Part shown: positions 33,436 through 44,210 of the stretch, in pieces | How positions within the stretch are numbered: position 1 is the stretch's first letter | How the letters are laid out: each line of letters opens with the position of its first letter | Assembly (NCBI GenBank): GCA_038093975.1 | Contig: JBBPTG010000094.1 | Location: 39,300 to 103,299 of the forward strand | From: Chalciporus piperatus | Lineage: Eukaryota > Basidiomycota > Agaricomycetes > Boletales > Boletaceae | Reading direction: 5' to 3' | DNA length: 64,000 bases | Notes under the pieces: model-generated | The model's input: the letters and a program-made list of their open reading frames with translations, nothing else | Databases searched by the model: none | What the model was told of the DNA's origin: nothing | Position numbers and translations under genes: made by a program

Positions 33436-35406
33436 TTACTTCGTCTCCTTAAGCTCCTGTTCCACCCACGCCGAAATACTCGCCACAGCCTCATATGGTC
33501 TCGTCTTATACGTCATGAGGAACCCCTGCAGACTAGCCATCGAAAACTGTCGGTCAGGGACAGAGGCAGCGAATTGAGCAGCGAGTTTGGTGACTTCGTC
33601 GTGGGACAATTGAGGTGCGCGGATACTGTGAGAGATGCCGGTGAAGGTTGGCGCTCGGTGGAGTGGGGCGTGGGGTTCCGCGTCGGTCTTCTCTGAGACG
33701 ACAGAAGCCGAAGAAGGAGGGTTGGAGGACTCGGAAGCGAGATCGATGAGGTCTTTGGCCGGAGCGTCTTCAAACCCTGAGTCTCCACTCTCACTGTTGC
33801 TCTTCTCCAATTCAACCTCGTCCGTCTTCGCCGTCTCTGCTTCTGCAGGAAGCTTAGGTGACGGAAGTGCGTAGAAGCGCTTGAACAGTTCCTCGGCTTG
33901 GTACTGACTCGCATGCTTGAACTGGATGTGGAGATCCAACCGACCAGGTCGACACAGCGCAGGATCAAGCGCGTTGTACTTGTTCGTGGTAGCGAAGAGA
34001 ATACGACCTTCTTGAGCTGCGATACCGTCGAGCGCGTTGAGGAGACCGCTGAGTGAGATACCGCCACCGCTGGTGGGAGGTTTATCGCGTGGTTTTTCTT
34101 CATCAGAATCGGGATGCTCAGGGAGTTTTGCGGGTGCGGGGGTTTCACGATTGATACCGTGGTGGAAGGCGGCGTCGATGTCCTCCATGAGGGCGATGCA
34201 GCGCTCGGGGAGTTCAGAGATAAGCTCAATGAGGCCGGTATCGTCTAGTCCGGACCGAGACAGAGAAACGATGTAGACATCGAGCCCCAATTCGCCTGCG
34301 ATGCTATGGATGAGAGAGGTCTTTCCAGCTCCGGGGGTACCATGCTAAAAAAAAAGTGAGCCAGGAGTTCTCAATGGAAGTCAAAAAGGACATACAAGGA
34401 GATATCCTCGGCGGAAAGGGATGCCACGATCAGCGTACCATTGCTTGCTTTCAAGGAAATCACGAGCATCTTCAAGTACGAGATTGACCACGCCCGGGTT
34501 GAGGACAATGGAATTGAGGGGACGCTTAGGACGTGTGGCAATTTCCCTCCAGCCCTCGCTATTGCAAATCGTATTCTCAGCAAGTAAGCCTTTTCCTGAG
34601 AATAGACGCACCTTCCAAGTCTACTGGAATAGATAGTGATCGAGTCCTGTTGAGCCTTTTGGTACTCCTTCCTAGCTTGTTGGATCAGCTCTGTGAGAAT
34701 GCTATGATCACGGGTCAAGATTCTAGTATGACGAATGAGCAACACGCTGATGAGCACTGTGCGGAAAAAGCGTACCTGAATGTAAGAGTTACCCTTTGGG
34801 ACCATCCCCCCCGAATGCATTCGGTTTCGCGAGTGACCTGCATCCATCGGTATTTATGCCAGAGAGAATAGGTCTGTGATACCGCTGGGATATATGAAAT
34901 TTTCCTCGTTTTCTCATCGGAAATCTCCTCGTAAGGGGTGTCCAGCCCAAAGTCGGAAGTGGTAACCTCAACATTCCGAGCTTTCTCTGTAAACTCGCTG
35001 AATCAGCACCAAAGATCAATGCGTCGGAGACGACTGGACGTACCCCATGCAGGGTGTTTGGATAACCAGAACTGGATCCATTCTGTCAAAGGAGTCAGTA
35101 AATGAAGGGTCCAGTCACGTTGAAACGCAGTGACGCACGGTAGCTGAAATCATCTTGATCGAATACTGCAGTGATGAAGAACGAATCAACCAACCAACTC
35201 CACCACGAAGATAGCGACCTGCGACCGATCTCAAAAACACTACCGATGACTAGGAGGATTGCCCAGTCACGCAAGGCTTTGTTGGAAAATAATGAAATTC
35301 GGATGAAGTCGAATGGCCCCGAGAGGGTAGAAGTGGTGCCGTCGTTGGTCGTGCTATTACTGGCAGTGGCGAGCAACTGCTCGATGACTTCTTGTAGGGA
35401 GGCCAT
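33436..35406 (-). CDS. BCS1-like AAA ATPase, right copy, intact
   Basis: Same gene as the broken copy at 12,564, here with an uninterrupted catalytic exon. It has MASLQEVIEQLL, a membrane segment at about residues 45-60, and the BCS1 N-domain ending RGIPFRRGYLL. Walker A is HGTPGAGKTS, Walker B is CIALMEDIDAAF, and the second region of homology is ILFATTNKYNALDPALCRPG with arginine finger position kept. A Glu/Ser/Pro-rich insert (KTDEVELEKSNSESGDSGF) precedes the C-terminal helical part ending WVEQELKETK. Five or six exons. Fungal genomes carry several such paralogues besides true BCS1, so the substrate here is uncertain. It is divergent from RRP46 across a shortened 337-base promoter. Confidence 0.85.
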
Positions 35407-35743
35407 ACTACGACGAACTTCGAGGGCGGGGATGAAGGTCTCGTTCTGACTTTGGGCAAGCTTTTATGAATGTCCTGTCAAATTGCCTCGAGGCTCGAGT
35501 CAGACGCTCGCTTTACTCGGAGCCTCAGATACGCGGTGGTGACTCAAGATGCACAGCATATTGGAGACAGTTGTAGGCTATGTTCATCGTTTGTCTCCAA
35601 CCCGATGACAGCTGCCACAGCACAAGCGGTGACTGCAAGGAGCTGCAAGGTGACTGTGATTCTGAAGTCGTTTGACTTGGCACGGATATTTCCTTTTCGA
35701 GATAAAGATCTAACAAATCCTGTGTTTCCCTCATCCTCCCAAT
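35407..35743. promoter_or_regulatory. Shared RRP46/BCS1 promoter region, short version
   Basis: Counterpart of 12,064-12,563 lacking about 163 bases at position about 35,650, where gcaaggagctgcaaggtgac marks the join. Both neighbouring ORFs are intact, so this version is the one in front of the functional BCS1. Confidence 0.55.
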
Positions 35744-36448
35744 ATGTCGCCCACCCTTCCGATCAAGATATCATTTGACGCACTTTCAGGCGTCGATGGA
35801 TCCGCTCGGTTCTCTTTTGGAGAAGCCACCGCTCTCGCTTCTGTCAGCGGTCCTGTCGCAGCCCGACTAGCCGCCGAGCATCCCGCCCGCGCGACGGTCG
35901 AAGTCCACGTCCGACCTCTCTCATCCGTACCCGGAACGACAGAAAAACACGTCGGAACCGCCTTAAAGGGCATCATCGAACGCGCATGCATTCTAGCCCA
36001 CCACCCACGAACGCTGGTCCAAGTAGTCGTCCAAGCACTCTCCCCTCCGACCAACACTCTCCTCGCAGCCGAGATCAACGCATGTAGTCTTGCGTTGGTG
36101 AACGCAGGGTCAATCCCTATGAGAGGCGTCTTATGTGCAGTTTTCGTAGGTCGACGAAAGTCTGGGAGTCATGTGGAGATCGTACTGGACCTGGAGGGTG
36201 AATCAGATGGCGGTGGATGTTTCGCGTTCTTGTTTGGTGTTGATCAAGTCGGAACGGAAGGCGATATCCCCCCATCCAAGTTGGTATGGACCAACTACTG
36301 TGCCAGCTCAGGAAGCTCGCTCTCTTTGGAAGAACTGGCTCAAGCAGAAAAAGTTGCCAGTGAAGGCGCGGCTGTGGTATGGATAAAGATGAAGGAGAGC
36401 CTTCGAGAATCATCAGGTGCCAGTGGCGATAGTGACATGGAGACGTAG
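35744..36448 (+). CDS. RRP46: Exosome core subunit RRP46, right copy
   Basis: Translation identical over all 234 residues to the left copy at 11,359-12,063, with the same single-exon structure. The identity, including the absence of silent-site divergence that I can see, points to a very recent duplication or recent gene conversion. Which copy is expressed cannot be told from the coding sequence. The upstream regions differ by the 163-base indel. Confidence 0.9.
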   Translation: MSPTLPIKISFDALSGVDGSARFSFGEATALASVSGPVAARLAAEHPARATVEVHVRPLSSVPGTTEKHVGTALKGIIERACILAHHPRTLVQVVVQALSPPTNTLLAAEINACSLALVNAGSIPMRGVLCAVFVGRRKSGSHVEIVLDLEGESDGGGCFAFLFGVDQVGTEGDIPPSKLVWTNYCASSGSSLSLEELAQAEKVASEGAAVVWIKMKESLRESSGASGDSDMET

Positions 36449-36834
36449 GCTACAAGTCATTCGGTCGCCCGACGCACGCAAGTTGTCACTCCAGAGTAAG
36501 TAAACAGAACCCTCATTGATGTAATTAGGTATCAACGCCGAACAGAACAGCTGTTCGAGATTACCTTGGTTGTACGCATCTACCTCCCTTTACCTTCTGT
36601 TGATTTTACATGGATCACGATAAAGGCATTAATTAACAATTTCACAGGATTGCTACGAGTACATGTTGCAGTTAGGAGCAAAACATCGAATAGAAGGGTT
36701 ACGTCCTGACTCGGAATAAGCGAACATGCGACAGTATCTGGCATGGTTCCTTCTAAATCATGGCGAAGCCATGTATCATCACGAACGTCAGGCGTCAAGT
36801 ACCTGAACCCTCTGTGCGATGCGTTTCATCCCCT
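36449..36834. other. Intergenic between convergent RRP46 and kinase fragment
   Basis: Inverted copy of 10,973-11,358; nothing further seen. Confidence 0.4.
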
Positions 36835-37757
36835 CTAAGGTTCTGTACCTTCGGCGAGCTCTTTCGTAGTAAAATCGACGATCTCGTCACTGGTAGGCCG
36901 CGACTTTTCAGCATCGCCAACAGCCCAACATCGGTGCATGAACGCCCATCGATGATCTGTGACTAATGCAATGCTAGGACGTCTCGGAGTCATCCCACTC
37001 GCGATCGCATGCACGATCTGTCCCTCGCGTGTGTAATAGTAAAAAGGGACCTTTCCAGTTAATGTCTATCGATCATTTACGCGGTCAGAACATACGAGGC
37101 GAAGCAAGATATCCAGATCTCATTTCCACGAACCTGAAGCATGATGCATCCAAACGAGTATGCGTCCGTGCGTTTTGAGGAGACAATCTTTACATCCTCG
37201 TCGGTTTCGGTTGGCACAAGGTCGAGTAATTCGGGGGCTGACCATCGAAGCGTTCCGCGAGGCTGGTATGAACTCGAGAAAGACACCATCCCCATCGCGT
37301 TCAACACGTTCGAGAGACCAAAATCGCATATGTAGGCTCTTCCATTCTCGCGGATGAGTACATTTGACTGTATGGATGGTATATCAACACTGACATGATA
37401 ATGAGTAGATCGATATCACATACACCGGATAGGTCGCCATGCACGATTGAACAAGAATGTACTGAACAGGAGTTCGTCCATGTCAGGGTCAGTATCGATA
37501 GGTCAGCGCTGCTTACAATAGTGGAGCCCAGAGGCGACATCATTGATCTAGGGGAGTCAATCAACTCCGCTCTGCAGGGAAGTTACTAATACGCACCAAC
37601 ACAATGAGTTCAACCGCTCTCAGGCTCTCAAAGCGATTGTCCAGATAAGATGACAGAGTACCGTTCTCCACCCAAGGACAAACCATGGCGGGGAATCGAC
37701 CGAATCCCTCTGCTGTCCCAAGGAGTGGGAGGACATTGAAATGGTCAAGTTGGAACC
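36835..37757 (-). pseudogene. Truncated TKL-like kinase (C-terminal two thirds)
   Basis: Copy of the kinase part of the gene at 8,561 starting at FQLDHFNVLPLLGTAEG. It has no WD40 part, no glycine loop and no ATP-binding lysine (VAIKS), so it cannot be an active kinase. The catalytic loop, DFG and C-lobe are present and almost unchanged, including all introns. At its broken 5' end it is fused to antisense protease sequence, so a chance frame continues upstream as NVQEGVSNDGFQLDHF; I regard that as accidental. Confidence 0.85.
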
Positions 37758-37759
37758 CG

Positions 37760-38210
37760 TCATTGGATACTCCTTCCTGTACGTTCATGTTTCGTTTCCG
37801 ACTGCGAAAGTTACTCATGTGTGTCATTTTAGCGAGCGTTACTACAGCGTCTTTGACACGATCAACAAACAGGTTGGCTTCGCCAGCACAGCCTATACCA
37901 CCGCGACCCTCAACTATTCTTAATGTCAACTGGAGATATCTAGCGATTCACGGAAACATTCATGACAGCTTATTATTTATTTTCTCAGAGAACATATGTG
38001 TAGAACACAGATGTCTCATGTCCAAATCGGTTCCATGTACCAGTATGTGGAGTAGTACTTAAACTCCAATTAACCTTTGTCAATGATTCAGGGAGACTTG
38101 CCGCAGGCTTTATGGGGCTCGATGCCAGTTAGACTCCATGTACAGTTAGTTCAAACGAATGCTCTTCGGAGTCACCAATGGCCCGTCCGGGCCGGACCGA
38201 TCTCACGTGC
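37760..38210 (+). pseudogene. Aspartic protease 3' fragment
   Basis: Inverted copy of 16,552-16,997. It encodes VIGYSFLYVHVSF, an intron, ERYYSVFDTINKQVGFA and the end TAYTTATLNY, plus the 3' flank. Everything before the last 60 codons, including both active-site aspartates, is missing. Near-identity in intron and flank shows a recent DNA-level copy. Confidence 0.85.
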
Positions 38211-38273
38211 AGACTAACCACCAACACTGTGGCTACGGAGCGAGCCTTTCCACTCTACCATTTAACCTCCAGG

Positions 38274-39902
38274 ATGTTAGGACTTCCAGAAGACATTCTC
38301 GTTCACATCGCATCCTTTCTTTCACCACTGGACGTTATCCGTCTTCGACAGGTAAGCGTGGATGAGATCATCGATGTGTTGATTACCGCTGATGCCCCGC
38401 CGGATCGACTCGATGATCTAGGTCTCGAAGACATTGTCTTCAGTGACACAGCAGCCCGTCGTTTGGATCCGTGCATACAAAAATGCAGCGCTTCCCCGAC
38501 CTCCAGGACCATACCTACGTGCCGGTGACAAAGAGGGATTGAACTTCCTCGAGCGTGCATTAGTTCAATTAACAAAGTTGGAACCTTGGTCTGCTCGCAA
38601 AATTCATCTGGATCCAGTTCGCACATACGCACTCGGCGTTGGCGACCTTAGGAACGGGTGGTATCCCCTGCAATGGGGATCGTGGGTTATCTTAACCATC
38701 GAATCATCCGTTGTCTATGTCAACCTCGACTCCGACGACCTGCAAACTCATGTCTTGTTTCGTTTGGACGACTCCAGCGAAGGCATCGATTCCTTACTGT
38801 GTGCTGACACGGTCACTCTCGCGGGTCATCCCATCACATACGTGGTTCTCAAGGCTCGGAATAGTGCTTATCCACTGTAAGTTTTAGTTGTGTCAAACCA
38901 GTGACTGATAGCATGAAACACGATAGGACCTTGTTGAAGATCGTTGGCCACTTTCGTTCATCACTCTCGGTAGAGGCCGCCATTCCGCTCTCATATCCAC
39001 GACACGATGAAGTCGGCGATATGATTGCCAGTCCACGATACATCTGCATCTTTTCCGCCGAGATGCCAAATGACGAATATATATTCGCTTTGCTTGACGT
39101 GACAACGGAGAAGATATACCATCTTCCACCACTCATGTCTACCATGGTAAGTTTGGTATGTTATTCTCCGTCTGGCTATAATAAACTGGAAGCAAAGGCA
39201 CCGGAAATGCTCGAGCGTTTGCCGACTTATGAGCCGCGCTTCGCCAAATTCCTCTTAACAGACACGCATATTCTTGTTACTTTCAAGTGCAAGGGTCCGG
39301 ACCACCACATACAGGCATTCCGGCTTCCTTCGGAAGTGGAGTCCAGTGCTACAGCCACGGACGGCGGGATGTTGCAGATGACACACGAGGGGATATGCAA
39401 GACCGTTGGGTTACCCAAGTGGGTCCTCCGTGGGAATAAGGTCACCAATGTTGGAGGAGTGCAGATGACAGAGATACGAGCCATGACTCATTGGTACTAC
39501 TGTCACTCGAGGGAGTCTTGCAAAGAGAAGCTCAGTGCCATAGACCTCACTCTAACCGCTTCAAGTTCTCCCGGAATTGGAACAATCACACTGTCACAAG
39601 AAACCCCTCTGTCCTTTCTGAAGGATGAGTCCACAAGTTGGATCGAGGTAAGAAGTTCGGAGGATGGCTTCGGACGGGGTGTGCGCCACATCTGGCTATC
39701 GGCCACCGTGACCCAATACATTCAAACGTTTTCTGTGGATGCGAGCGGTCCAGTTTGTCGGGTTGATTTTGGGCCAAGGAGGGATGTCAGGGATGTGACC
39801 ACGATTGAAGAGATCTTTGCAAAGTGGTACGAGTTTGGCACTTGGAGTGGCAAGGTTTACTATGGGAAGCGTGAAAATATCGCGGTACATAAATTTGTAT
39901 GA
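38274..39902 (+). CDS. F-box protein FB3
   Basis: Same three-exon plan as FB2. Exon 1 encodes MLGLPEDILVHIASFLSPLD and VIRLRQ (F-box). Exon 2 is VSKTLSSVTQQPVVWIRAYK through ARNSAYPL, and exon 3 is LLKIVGHFRSSLSVEAAIPL to NIAVHKFV. No stop or frameshift in the reconstructed reading. About 495 residues. The hypervariable stretch lies near the end (WLSATVTQYIQ and RDVRDVTTIEEIFAKWYEF), where FB2, FB3 and FB4 differ completely between conserved blocks FGRGV and FSVDASGPVCRVD. This suggests changing target specificity. The 5' flank contains the protease fragment; the 3' flank (gacaccactgtgtt...gatgatcgactgcactt) is shared with FB4. Confidence 0.8.
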
Positions 39903-41799
39903 TTCCATGGCGAATATTCCGACACCACTGTGTTGCATTGATTGCATTGTATATGACTTGATGATCGACTGCACTTGTAAAGGACCTAACCCTATAAGCC
40001 ACGCTGGCATGTGCATCAGAGCACAAAATATAGGTGAATTGGTCTGCCGTGGTTGACTAGCGAATTGGTGCACTAGTTAAGTCCCTCGCGATCGAAGCAG
40101 ACTACGGAGCTTGAGAAGTATGGGAGCAAGCACATGTTGCAGCATTAAAACCTCTTCTCAGCAGCACTCAAACCAAAGAAGATTTGCTGGACTTGAAGGA
40201 AGTACTTTCGGCGGTTTGGTGGGCCTACGTCGTGATAATTTTAACGATAAGAATTCACGTCTTGGCAAATAGACAAGTCCAGATGAAAGACCTGACATCA
40301 ATTGGCAACAGTCCGTCACGGATCCTCCCGTCATTCAGTACAAGGGTAGACCACCGTGACAGACTGCACATATCAAATCATGCACGGAGGGACCTTCACA
40401 TGGAGTGGGAACTACTCGTCGGCGTCCCGCTCATGCACGACCGCTATCAGGTGGGCGAGGAGTCGCAACCACAAACTCTGGCAGGGTTACAAGCACGACC
40501 GCCATCGGGCTCCAATGTAGGTGTGGATTATGCAGAGCTGTTGAGCGCATACGAACGACGTGTCTATCTCTCACCGGGAACAATCATTTTTTTTACGGAA
40601 TGGATGGGATGGGATGGAGGTAGATTGATATCGAACACTGTTGTGGAACGTGCAACAAATCCAAGTTGGATTTGTTGCATGTTAGACAACAGCCCGGCCC
40701 TTGACTGACACGTATGCTACCGCGAAGAGGACGGGCGAGTCAAACGAGGAGTGCTTAGTCTGACGTAGTACAGGAAAGATGATGCCGGCCGTTAAAAACG
40801 GAAAAGCACGTGCATCGAGACGAAATGTGTAGATGCGCAAGCACATCGCTCTCCAGAAGCGCCATTGGTCTCCAGAGTAGCCCTGACAGAGATTTTTCGT
40901 CTCCGGAATTTGTCGATGTCAAGTTGGCAATAAAAGAAGAACACGGTAACCAGGAGCAATCCTCAGGTGGTCTCGCTTGATGAGTCCTCCGAGAGACCAT
41001 AATCCGTATCGAACCGAGGTTGGTTACACGTGGGGCGCCGTTCCTTTTGTCGCGGAATTTGAAGTAGGCCGGGATGTCGAGCTCACGACATTTCTGTCCC
41101 GGTTGTTGTGACATTGGCAGTGCGACCCACGTGTGTCAGTGGATGACTTCTGTCAAGCTTTTATTCGTTTGCGAGGCTGTCCTGAAATCTGAAGTCAAGT
41201 GGACGACAAAAAGATATAGCTTTGGTACTTCCGAGCTTTCCGAGTACTCGGGATACCGCGAAACGATGCTATTGGTGGGATGAACTTGCCATCCTCTGGT
41301 TGGTCCAGACTGGTCCAGAGCGAGTTTCAAGCTTTAAGCTTTAAGCTCGATTAGCTTGAAGTCGAAGATGTGCCTTCAAGTGGCTATGATCGATATGATC
41401 GCTAGAGGACGGCGTGTCATTGGCTGGGCTATGTATTTGGCACTGTTTTTGAGCCAGCGATCATGATGCAACTCCCACTCCACTCGACCTGACCTTGACC
41501 TTGACCCGTCCGATGGGGTTTGGCCGGGCACACACAAAAGAGTCGGAGCCGGAGGAAGTCCACAGTTCCTTCTCACTCAACCCTTGGTGATCCATCTCTT
41601 GGTTTCCCAAGAAAATTTCTCCGTGCACTAACGAGCTGGGCTCAACAGTGCTGTCGTTCGTCCTCTCACAAGGTGGATAACCCAGTCGTAACCTGGCATG
41701 CTGGTTGGTGGTTGGCTAGCTTCGCTGTGTAGCTCAGTAAGTCTGGCACGAAACTGGAAATTTTTATTCAAGTCGCTAAAATTGTTACGATGTTATTAG
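39903..41799. other. Gene-poor stretch FB3 3' / phosphotransferase 5'
   Basis: About 1.9 kb with only short unconvincing frames. Contains the palindrome at 40,648-40,682 and a small repeat tttcaagctttaagcttt near 41,325-41,350. No RNA gene or transposon ends recognised. Confidence 0.4.
40648..40682. repeat. Perfect hairpin palindrome
   Basis: Arm tgcaacaaatccaa (40,651-40,664), one centre base g, then the exact complement ttggatttgttgca (40,666-40,679). Two more outer pairs follow after one mismatch. It can form a 14-bp hairpin with a one-base centre; no gene boundary is obvious next to it. Confidence 0.8.
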
Positions 41800-42633
41800 A
41801 TGCCATCCCGATGGACAGACCTTCCGGTCATCGTGGCCGCCCTTCTTAAGCGAACCAAACTATGGATTTTGCTCTCCCTCGCGTTACCCAACCGCGACTA
41901 CGAGGCCCGCACGTCTTTTTTCCGTTTTAGAATCCCTTTCGTCTTGAAAAAGACGAATAGAACCGTCAGCACAGAAGCTGATGCGTTGTTGTATCTCAAC
42001 CGAGTCACGCCACATCTTCCAATTCCCAAGCTCATCCATTCTTTCGAGCTCGACGGAACCGTGTACACCCTCATGACGAGACTCCCTGGGCGCCGTCTTT
42101 TAGACGTATGGGCAGATATGACAGCCAAGGTCATCGAGGACTACACCGCACCCGAGATCATAACGATCCTTCAGCAACTTTGGGCCATCCCTCAGCCCTC
42201 AGAAATACGAGGCAAGGTCATGATGAGCGCGAGCGGTCATGGTCTACCTCACCCCCTCACCCTCCACGAGGGTGTCGGCGGTCCCTACGACTCCACCCTC
42301 AAGTGCTACGAAAGCATGGCATTCGCCGACATGTCTGGCCTCCCACCCCATATCCCTAAAGCACTCTCGAACGATTTGATAGTTTGGGTTCATACCGACC
42401 TCCGCATGCAGAATATCCTCGTAGACGATCAGGGCCACGTCACCGGTGTGGTTGATTGGGAGGACTCTGGATGGCTTCCCAGACATTGGCAGTTTCATAG
42501 TCTAAGGCGACCCCAGCTTGGCTGTATGGGTCATTGGCTTGTGTTCTGGCGCGATCGCCACCGTTTTGATGATGTCACTGAAGCAGCTTATGATGCCTCA
42601 TTGACTGATGGGATGCTTCTATACCCTCTCTAG
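41800..42633 (+). CDS. APH-family phosphotransferase / kinase-like protein
   Basis: Single-exon protein of 277 residues with the aminoglycoside-phosphotransferase (choline-kinase-like) fold. It has N-lobe FVLKKTNRTVSTEADALLYL, TVYTLMTRLPGRRLLDVW, the catalytic loop VWVHTDLRMQNILVDDQG and the metal-binding VTGVVDWEDSGWLPRHWQ. These motifs are complete, so activity is plausible. The family is numerous in fungi, acts on small molecules, and rarely has known substrates; drug resistance should not be assumed. No signal peptide. The start at 41,800 is the first ATG and gives the usual N-terminal helix. Confidence 0.85.
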   Translation: MPSRWTDLPVIVAALLKRTKLWILLSLALPNRDYEARTSFFRFRIPFVLKKTNRTVSTEADALLYLNRVTPHLPIPKLIHSFELDGTVYTLMTRLPGRRLLDVWADMTAKVIEDYTAPEIITILQQLWAIPQPSEIRGKVMMSASGHGLPHPLTLHEGVGGPYDSTLKCYESMAFADMSGLPPHIPKALSNDLIVWVHTDLRMQNILVDDQGHVTGVVDWEDSGWLPRHWQFHSLRRPQLGCMGHWLVFWRDRHRFDDVTEAAYDASLTDGMLLYPL

Positions 42634-42763
42634 CTTACCTTCCTCACTTCACGATACTAACTTAGTATGGTCGATATAGAGATCAATTAATCAGCAACAT
42701 AGTACGATTGGTGTGATCGGAGGGCCCGGGGCCAGGGCTTTGCTTCCTCTATCCTAGTCGCGC

Positions 42764-43276
42764 TCATACGTCCCGGATTGTGACATCATACGGTGTTCCG
42801 CGCAACATGCAGCTGAGATACTGAAGTTCGCATGTCTGGCTCAACGCAGTCACTGCCCTCTCGATCTCCTCCACACGTTCGTCCAAAAGCCCTAACCGCT
42901 GTACCACCCGCATCAACCACGTCCTACAAGTGATCCCATACTTCCGATTCTCCTGTGCCGTCGGATAGCTAAACGTGAACGCCCCTCCACATGCAGCCCT
43001 GATGACATCGATGTTCGTAGGCCGACAGTCCGATATCCTGAAATACCCCAACACCTGTCTCGATGTTGCCGATAGAGCTCCCCTTGAGAGGGTTTGCTCC
43101 ACGTAGCACTCTGGGCCTGTCGGATTGGATATCGGGGCTGCCCAGTGGTGACGGGTAGCGATGCCCTTCTTGTCAATATAGAGGAGCGACCAGTGAAACT
43201 TTCCGGACATCAACGGGACGGTGCAGATGTATAGAGATCTGGATTGGAGGGTGACTAGTTGGGCGGTTAGGACCAT
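42764..43276 (-). CDS. Hypothetical protein
   Basis: Open frame of 170 residues with protein-like composition: LYICTVPLMSGKFHWSLLYI, ATRHHWAAP, CRPTNIDVIRAACGG and YGITCRTWLMRVVQRLGLLD. The pattern of a His-Trp in a strand and a later ITCRTW helix resembles a family of small fungal proteins I cannot name with certainty. Another frame upstream (to 43,502, with FWPSVYSDGCYILPDDP) also looks coding, so a 5' exon may be missing from this call. No catalytic motif identified. Confidence 0.5.
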   Translation of the reverse strand: MVLTAQLVTLQSRSLYICTVPLMSGKFHWSLLYIDKKGIATRHHWAAPISNPTGPECYVEQTLSRGALSATSRQVLGYFRISDCRPTNIDVIRAACGGAFTFSYPTAQENRKYGITCRTWLMRVVQRLGLLDERVEEIERAVTALSQTCELQYLSCMLRGTPYDVTIRDV

Positions 43277-43537
43277 CGAGAGAAGACTTTGGGTCGTCTG
43301 GAAGGATGTAACAGCCGTCCGAGTAAACTGATGGCCAAAATTGATGGGCGTGGAAAGCGGGTGGCCTAAGGTGGCCTACAGGGGAAGGACGAAATAGGGA
43401 AGTTGGGTATCTGTCGACTTGAAACACGGGGGGTATAGGCCGAAACGCGTAGGGTGACCATTCAGGGATGAAAGCGGGACTCCGCAACGGATTCCATACC
43501 AATCCCTTGTTGCTGAAGGGATCGATGACCAGCTAAT

Positions 43538-44210
43538 CTAGTTCATCGACTTGAAATCGATACCGCCGTCCATATCAGGTTCTTGTCGTTCTTGACGCAA
43601 TGACTCGACATAAATGAACCTGAGTATAACATGATCCAACATCGGGATCGCTTTGGAAGCAACATCGAGGTAGGGAGGATGAGCTTGTTTGCGAATGCCG
43701 AGATTCTTCTTGTGGAATCTCGCCAGCTCGATGTCGGATTCAGCAGGCTTGAGCTATGACGTAGGAGCAAGAGGGCAACCGTCACTCTCCAAACATATAT
43801 TGCCAGGAACGTACGTACCCAACAGTGCGTTGATTCGAGTTTCCATTTATAAGAGCGGCGATCAGGTCCTAGGAAATAGCGACCACTGCCCGGTCTCCGT
43901 TCATCGCCAATCACCGAGAGTAGCCTGAGAGGACGTACGTGTGCCATCGGCGCTTTTGAAGCATGGTGTCAGCCTCGATCACTTCACCATTGAAGCGAAA
44001 AAGGGTCTGTTTCAACTTGTGCCATTCGATGACGCCCATCGTCTCTGGGGCACAACCAGGACCGCTCCAGCGATACTTGGTGATGGTGGTGATGCGTTTG
44101 GGCTTCGAAGTCGTCGCGATTGAAGTCGTCGCAATCTTGTACAGTCTACGTCCATGTTCGTCAGATATGGTCGTATTCATATCGTTGGAGGTGCCGAATA
44201 TGAGGCGCAT
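43538..44210 (-). CDS. DUF6593-type protein (copy 4)
   Basis: Exon 1 starts at 44,210 with MRLIFGTSNDMNTTISDEHG and RRLYKIATTS, then ETMGVIEWHKLKQTLFRFNG. Exon 2 gives the signature FLGPDRRSYKWKLESTHCW. Exon 3 gives LKPAESDIELARFHKKNLGI and YLDVASKAIPMLDHVILRFIYVESLRQER, ending DGGIDFKSMN at a TAG (43,538-43,540). About 190 residues. It belongs to the same subgroup as copy 5 (56,920): both have VIxWH, GPDxxxYKWKL, a YHK/FHKK strand and a MLDxVIxxFxYVE helix. An alternative start at 44,267 adds 19 residues. Confidence 0.8.

Larger units (their letters stand above)
32242..37757 (-). repeat. Inverted segmental duplication, right arm
   Basis: Reverse-complement copy of 10,050-15,708. It starts inside the F-box gene at the GACATGAC string and ends inside the kinase gene at TTGGAACC. 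Two unmatched bases follow (37,758-37,759), then the inverted protease tail. It lacks the 163 promoter bases of the left arm but retains the 17 BCS1 bases missing there. Confidence 0.95.

Noticed and set aside
37561..37929. Open frame joining the truncated kinase to NFRSRKRNMNVQEGVSND upstream
   Set aside because: The upstream part is antisense protease sequence brought in by the rearrangement; the fusion frame is accidental and lacks kinase N-lobe motifs.
40184..40708. Plus-strand frame of 174 codons
   Set aside because: No recognisable motif or codon pattern, spans the hairpin and is not supported by splice structure.
41898..42134. Short frames antisense to the phosphotransferase
   Set aside because: Shadows of a clear single-exon gene.
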